Shown: piece by piece, positions 54,152 to 57,338 of the stretch
How positions within the stretch are numbered: position 1 is the first letter of the stretch
How the letters are laid out: each line of letters begins with the position of its first letter
Assembly: GCA_947625515.1 (NCBI GenBank)
Contig: CANQOO010000007.1
Coordinates: 1-57,338 of the forward strand
DNA from: an uncultured Clostridia bacterium
Lineage (GTDB): Bacteria; Bacillota; Clostridia; Christensenellales; UBA1242
Reading direction: 5' to 3'
Length of the DNA: 57,338 nucleotides
Translations under genes and position numbers: made by a program
Notes under the pieces: generated by a model
The model's database searches: none
What the model saw: the letters and a program-made list of their open reading frames with translations, nothing else
What the model was told of the DNA's origin: nothing

Positions 54152-54176
54152 CTGCCAAGGAATTTGGCAGTTTTTT
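54152..54176 (+). terminator. Second, tandem terminator
   Basis: CTGCCA (54152-54157) pairs with TGGCAG (54165-54170), followed by six T residues, only 12 bases after the first terminator. Confidence 0.82.
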
Positions 54177-54213
54177 ATGTCACAAAAAGTGCCAATAAGT
54201 CATAAAAAAGCAT

Positions 54214-54678
54214 ATGGAAAAATATGATGACGAACTTCTCCCCGAAAGTTTTGAGCAAATTGCCAAGGCATATTCCAAAACGCTGAAAGACAAGGGCTTT
54301 GTCTTTGTGCGGCTGGAAGAAGAGGAATTTAATTTGCTGCTCTGCGAAATTTTTGTTCTTATTTCAAAAATGCAGGCGTGCCTCAAAAAACTTTCCCGAA
54401 GCATGGATTCGCACGTGCTTGCGGAAAAATTGCGAACCGCCAAAGCAATGCTGCAAGACAAATTTGGACAAAAAGCCACTCACAAATTTGTCTGTGTTGA
54501 GGACGAAAGCGGAGCGTTTTTAAGCCTTGTCGCCATAGAAAACACTCTCATCATCAAACTCATGCTTCTTTCGGTGAAAAGTGGAGAATTGGAAGTTTGC
54601 AATCATGCCATAACTGCAATATCCAGTGTGTTTGCTGAGAGTTTTTCGTGCGAGGGCTTTCGCGTGAAAAACGAATGA
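54214..54678 (+). CDS. Uncharacterised 154-residue protein
   Basis: Not recognised. The sequence is acidic at the N-terminus (EKYDDELLPESFEQIAK), then helical (LLLCEIFVLISKMQACLKKLSR), with a later beta-rich part (HKFVCVEDESGAFLSLVAIENTL). No membrane segment or known motif is found. It follows two tandem terminators, so it should have its own promoter, but none is obvious and there is no clear ribosome binding site. The start at 54214 is therefore provisional. Confidence 0.6.
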   Translation: MEKYDDELLPESFEQIAKAYSKTLKDKGFVFVRLEEEEFNLLLCEIFVLISKMQACLKKLSRSMDSHVLAEKLRTAKAMLQDKFGQKATHKFVCVEDESGAFLSLVAIENTLIIKLMLLSVKSGELEVCNHAITAISSVFAESFSCEGFRVKNE

Positions 54679-54818
54679 AATTGCTGCAAACACGCAATTT
54701 TCGCAAGAAAAAATTTGCGAGAAGCAAAATAATTAAAAATATTAATAAATAATGTAATTGAAAAAATATAGTTAAAAAATATAATAAAAAAAATATATTG
54801 AAAAAATGATAAGAAAAT

Positions 54819-54846
54819 AAAAAAGCACATATTTGTGCTTTTTTTT
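54819..54846. terminator. Bidirectional terminator
   Basis: AAAAAAGCAC and GTGCTTTTTT flank a six-base loop, with A and T runs on both sides. It separates the 154-residue protein gene from the convergent coupling protein gene. The rest of 54679-54900 is AT-rich and empty. Confidence 0.85.
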
Positions 54847-54900
54847 GAAAATTTTGATTAAAATTTTAGAATTTTAGAATATCAAAAATTTTTGCTTGAA

Positions 54901-56910
54901 TTAGAAGCTAAACGGGCTGGAATTTTTTAAGATTATCTTGTTTCTCATTTTGATGTCATAATAAACTTTTTCAGTGTCAAGACTCTTTGCAACGCCTGCC
55001 GGCTTGATGTTGTCTTTGCGATAGAAAAACGGCGTTTCATACGTTGCTGTCTGCCTCAAACGCATTGGGTCAAAACGGAACAACTTGACAATGACGGTGT
55101 TTTTTGGAATTTGTCCCAATTCATATGGCGTGATGAGGGCACGGGTTGTGCGTTGAATTTGCGTGCTTGTGCTTTTTTGTTTGCCGTCATCTGTTTTTCC
55201 ACCCACATGTTTGGATTCGGAAGTGTTCTTTTCTTCGTGAATAAGTTGCACTTCGCCGCACTGCTTAGAGAAACTCTCCAAAGTGTTTCGGTCGTCAGTT
55301 CCCAAAAAGATTTGGGCGTTGCAGTTTCCGATGATTGTTTTTGCGGCGTCCTGACCATATTTTGTTTCCAACTGGGTGTAGGACTGCACAACCATTTCAT
55401 ACAAAATGTTGCGGCCGCGGGAGACGGTGATCATGCTGTCAAATTTCGGGATTGGCGGCAGGTTGCCGAACTCATCCAAGAGGAAATACACGTGTTGCGG
55501 GAGTTTTTTGTCTGGATATGACTGGGCCTTGTCAACAAGTCGTTTATACAGTTGCGATATGCACAAAATTGCCAAGTTGTGACGCTCTTCACGGTCGTCC
55601 GGGATGACAAGATAGAAAACAGTTGGCTTGGATGTGAAGTCGTCAAAGTTGAGATCGCTTTGGGAGGTCAGATAAGAAATGCCGATGTCGTTCATGAAAG
55701 AAATTTTTCCGTTCAACACGCCAATGTAGGATTTTGTGGTGTTTGGGGCATTGTTGATGACTGCGGAAGTGAGGTTCGGCACAACGGACGTCGCCTCATC
55801 TCTGCCCTGCAAAAGATATTTTCTGACCGTTTCAAACGGAGCGTCGGCGTCAGGGTCACGGAATGTGGCGATTTTGTAGAGGTTGAAAAAGTTGAATTTC
55901 TCTTTGGTCATTCCAAGTTCTGGAATGAGGCTGTCTTCCAGCATGGCAAGAGCACAGCCATACAGATAGTCCTGGGCACCCTCTTCCCAAGTTGGGTCGG
56001 AGGCGTTTTTAGATTTTGGTGCAATGGTGTTGCAAATTTCCTTAATTTCGTTTTGTGCGGTGTCGCAATAGACTTGCTCTGCCGACTTGACCGCCACACG
56101 CAAACTTTCTTCGTCTGGATATGCCACGCCCTCAAAGCCGAACCACTCTTTTCCATATTTTGTGCCATTGATGAGCTGATATCCAAAATCTTTTGGATTG
56201 GCACCATTGGAACATTTTTTGATGTTGTTTCTGCAATTTTTGCCTTTGTGATACAGGTCAAATGCATGTTCCATTGGGTTCCACCTTGTGGAAGAGAACG
56301 GGTCACGCAGGTCAAGCGAAATCACACGATAGCCCTCATCTTCCAGCACCTTGCTTGTCTGGGTGAAAAGTTCTCCCTTAGGGTCAGACACAACCAAACA
56401 AGGCTTTTCGCCCGAGTGTGCCAAAATTCTCAGTGTCGGGGCAAGGCAGGTTGTGGTCTTACCAGAGCCGGTGGTTCCGATGATGAGGCAGTGATATTCG
56501 TCCTTCATCCCCACTTGATATTTCCCATTGATAATCTGATTTTGAAAAACAATGCCCGTGTGTTTCAGCGAAGGCAGTTGTGCCCAAGTGGTGGAAATAA
56601 GCCCGCTCTTTTTTGGGATGTCCTCCGGTGCCAGCCATTTGGCATCATATGCAAGGTCCATTTCTGCCCCGCTTGCCGTTTTCCCTTTGGTGTTGGCTTC
56701 TGGCTTGGCGGAAGGCTTGCTTTTGGACATCATAGCAAATATCAACGCAAGTATTGCACCTGCACCTGCCCCAAAGCCAACATAGTCCCACGCCATAAGG
56801 GCTTCAACAATCTCGACATCTTCAATGAAATAGCACAGTGCCGCCCCGGCAAGATAGCCCACTATGCCCAAGATGATAAGTGCGATTAAAAATTTCTTTC
56901 CCTTTTTCAT
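54901..56910 (-). CDS. VirD4/TraG-type coupling protein (solitary)
   Basis: This 669-residue ATPase belongs to the type IV coupling family that feeds DNA-protein substrates to a conjugation channel. Two N-terminal membrane helices (FLIALIILGIVGYLAGAALCYF and VGFGAGAGAILALIFAMM) precede the cytoplasmic motor, with Walker A IIGTTGSGKTT near 146-156, VVSDPKGELF, and Walker B VYFLLDEFGNLPP near 475. VSRGRNILYEMVVQSYTQLE and later segments fit TraG/VirD4. The ATG at 56910 is preceded by AAGGAG; an adjacent TTG at 56913 is possible. No relaxase, channel or integrase gene is visible in the window, so it may be a remnant of, or border to, an integrative element, or have another transport role. Confidence 0.9.
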   Translation of the reverse strand: MKKGKKFLIALIILGIVGYLAGAALCYFIEDVEIVEALMAWDYVGFGAGAGAILALIFAMMSKSKPSAKPEANTKGKTASGAEMDLAYDAKWLAPEDIPKKSGLISTTWAQLPSLKHTGIVFQNQIINGKYQVGMKDEYHCLIIGTTGSGKTTTCLAPTLRILAHSGEKPCLVVSDPKGELFTQTSKVLEDEGYRVISLDLRDPFSSTRWNPMEHAFDLYHKGKNCRNNIKKCSNGANPKDFGYQLINGTKYGKEWFGFEGVAYPDEESLRVAVKSAEQVYCDTAQNEIKEICNTIAPKSKNASDPTWEEGAQDYLYGCALAMLEDSLIPELGMTKEKFNFFNLYKIATFRDPDADAPFETVRKYLLQGRDEATSVVPNLTSAVINNAPNTTKSYIGVLNGKISFMNDIGISYLTSQSDLNFDDFTSKPTVFYLVIPDDREERHNLAILCISQLYKRLVDKAQSYPDKKLPQHVYFLLDEFGNLPPIPKFDSMITVSRGRNILYEMVVQSYTQLETKYGQDAAKTIIGNCNAQIFLGTDDRNTLESFSKQCGEVQLIHEEKNTSESKHVGGKTDDGKQKSTSTQIQRTTRALITPYELGQIPKNTVIVKLFRFDPMRLRQTATYETPFFYRKDNIKPAGVAKSLDTEKVYYDIKMRNKIILKNSSPFSF

Positions 56911-57058
56911 CAAAATCGCTCCTTTAATATAAAAATATTTTACCTATAAATCTCAAAAAAAGCAAGCAAAGAAGCCCTTTTTCCAACAAAACTTGTGTAA
57001 AACATAAAAATTCATGCAAAAATTCAATCAAATATGACGCGTTGCCCACAAGAAAAAT

Positions 57059-57087
57059 TTGACAACCTTGCAAAAAAGTTGTATAAT
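57059..57087 (+). promoter_or_regulatory. Consensus promoter upstream of the tRNA-like region
   Basis: TTGACA (57059-57064), a 17-base spacer and TATAAT (57082-57087). Predicted +1 is near 57094, about 140 bases before the tRNA-like element. No convincing gene lies between; the stretch holds an AAATTG/CAATTT stem at about 57190-57222. Confidence 0.82.
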
Positions 57088-57232
57088 GAAAGTCAGTTGT
57101 CAATCAAGCACACAAGCCATTTCAAAACAGAGCCGAAGGAAACACAAATTTGGCATGGCAAAAGTGACAACATAATTGGCAGGCAAAGTAGTAAATTGCA
57201 ACGACAACGGTCTTACAATTTGCAAAAGAGAT

Positions 57233-57299
57233 GCTCCCATAGTGTAGTGGATAACACAACGGTCTTCGGAACAGATTTTGTGGGTTCGATTATCCCACT
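57233..57299 (+). pseudogene. Degenerate tRNA-Arg (anticodon TCG)-like element
   Basis: The 5' half is tRNA-like: acceptor strand GCTCCCA, TAGTGTAGTGGATAACAC as D arm, and an anticodon loop CTTCGGA (57264-57270) that would read TCG. The anticodon stem pairs at only three of five positions. The T arm GTGGG-TTCGATTAT-CCCAC has a nine-base loop, and the 3' acceptor strand TGGGAGC is missing, replaced by CTCAAAAAATA. It therefore looks like a decayed or truncated tRNA. Confidence 0.6.
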
Positions 57300-57317
57300 C
57301 AAAAAATAATCAATTAT

Positions 57318-57338
57318 GCTCCCGTAGTGAAATGGATA
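57318..57338 (+). tRNA. 5' part of a tRNA gene, cut by the window end
   Basis: GCTCCCGTAGTGAAATGGAT matches the element at 57233 at most positions and has the acceptor and D-arm pattern of a tRNA, probably Arg-like. The anticodon is beyond the window. Confidence 0.6.

Noticed and set aside
55552-56889. A 445-codon open frame on the plus strand opposite the coupling protein gene
   Set aside because: It is fully antisense to a gene with clear VirD4/TraG motifs, has no ribosome binding site and reads as a low-plausibility protein.
57034-57309. A 91-codon plus-strand frame spanning the promoter and the tRNA-like element
   Set aside because: It contains the consensus promoter and the tRNA-like DNA and has no ribosome binding site.

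Overview
The window is the replication-origin region of a low-GC, Gram-positive, obligately anaerobic bacterium, most likely an uncultured Clostridia-type member of the Bacillota. The evidence is the dnaA/dnaN/recF, rpmH-rnpA-yidD-yidC and mnmE-mnmG-rsmG-parA-parB gene set, consensus parS sites, T-box control of glyS, AAGGAG-type ribosome binding sites, oxygen-defence proteins (rubrerythrin, desulfoferrodoxin), DUF1540 and YugP-type proteins, and a collagen-like protein of the exosporium type. The finer lineage cannot be read from the sequence.

Layout. (1) 1-9.5 kb is accessory: the tail of a radical SAM protein with a DUF488 partner, a transglutaminase-NlpC/P60 fusion whose start codon is unclear, a collagen-like protein, desulfoferrodoxin, a McrB/LlaJI-type restriction pair and rubrerythrin. 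(2) 9.8-20 kb, minus strand, is the conserved left arm of the origin: three parS sites, parB, parA, rsmG, mnmG, mnmE, then yidC, yidD, rnpA and rpmH, interrupted by a plus-strand amidase-like gene. (3) 21.2-25.7 kb is the origin: dnaN and dnaA on the minus strand with an AT-rich, DnaA-box-bearing spacer between them, and recF divergent from dnaA. (4) 25.8-33.6 kb, plus strand: a large CvpA-like membrane protein, then a reduced division cluster (rsmH, an FtsL-like protein, a class B PBP with PASTA) and a YugP-type protease. (5) 33.7-39 kb: DUF1540, a small membrane protein, T-box-controlled glyS, and an operon of a basic protein plus an ABC-F ATPase. (6) 39.1-52 kb is one gene for a 4,285-residue membrane-anchored extracellular protein. 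(7) 52-57.3 kb: cardiolipin synthase, two unknown genes, a solitary VirD4/TraG-type coupling protein, and the start of a tRNA cluster with a degenerate tRNA-Arg-like element.

The strand switch near 22.3-24.6 kb (mostly minus to the left, mostly plus to the right) fits bidirectional replication from there, with genes mostly co-oriented with the forks. ParA/ParB with parS about 12 kb away would handle origin segregation. YidC/YidD, RnpA, RpmH, GlyS and MnmE/MnmG serve membrane insertion and translation.

The most unusual signals are: a recurring promoter geometry that puts the predicted transcription start exactly on the start codon of at least five genes (mnmE, recF, rsmH, the YugP-type gene and the 38,931 gene), suggesting routine leaderless mRNAs; a very short glycine T-box leader; the giant surface protein; and divergent dnaA/recF.
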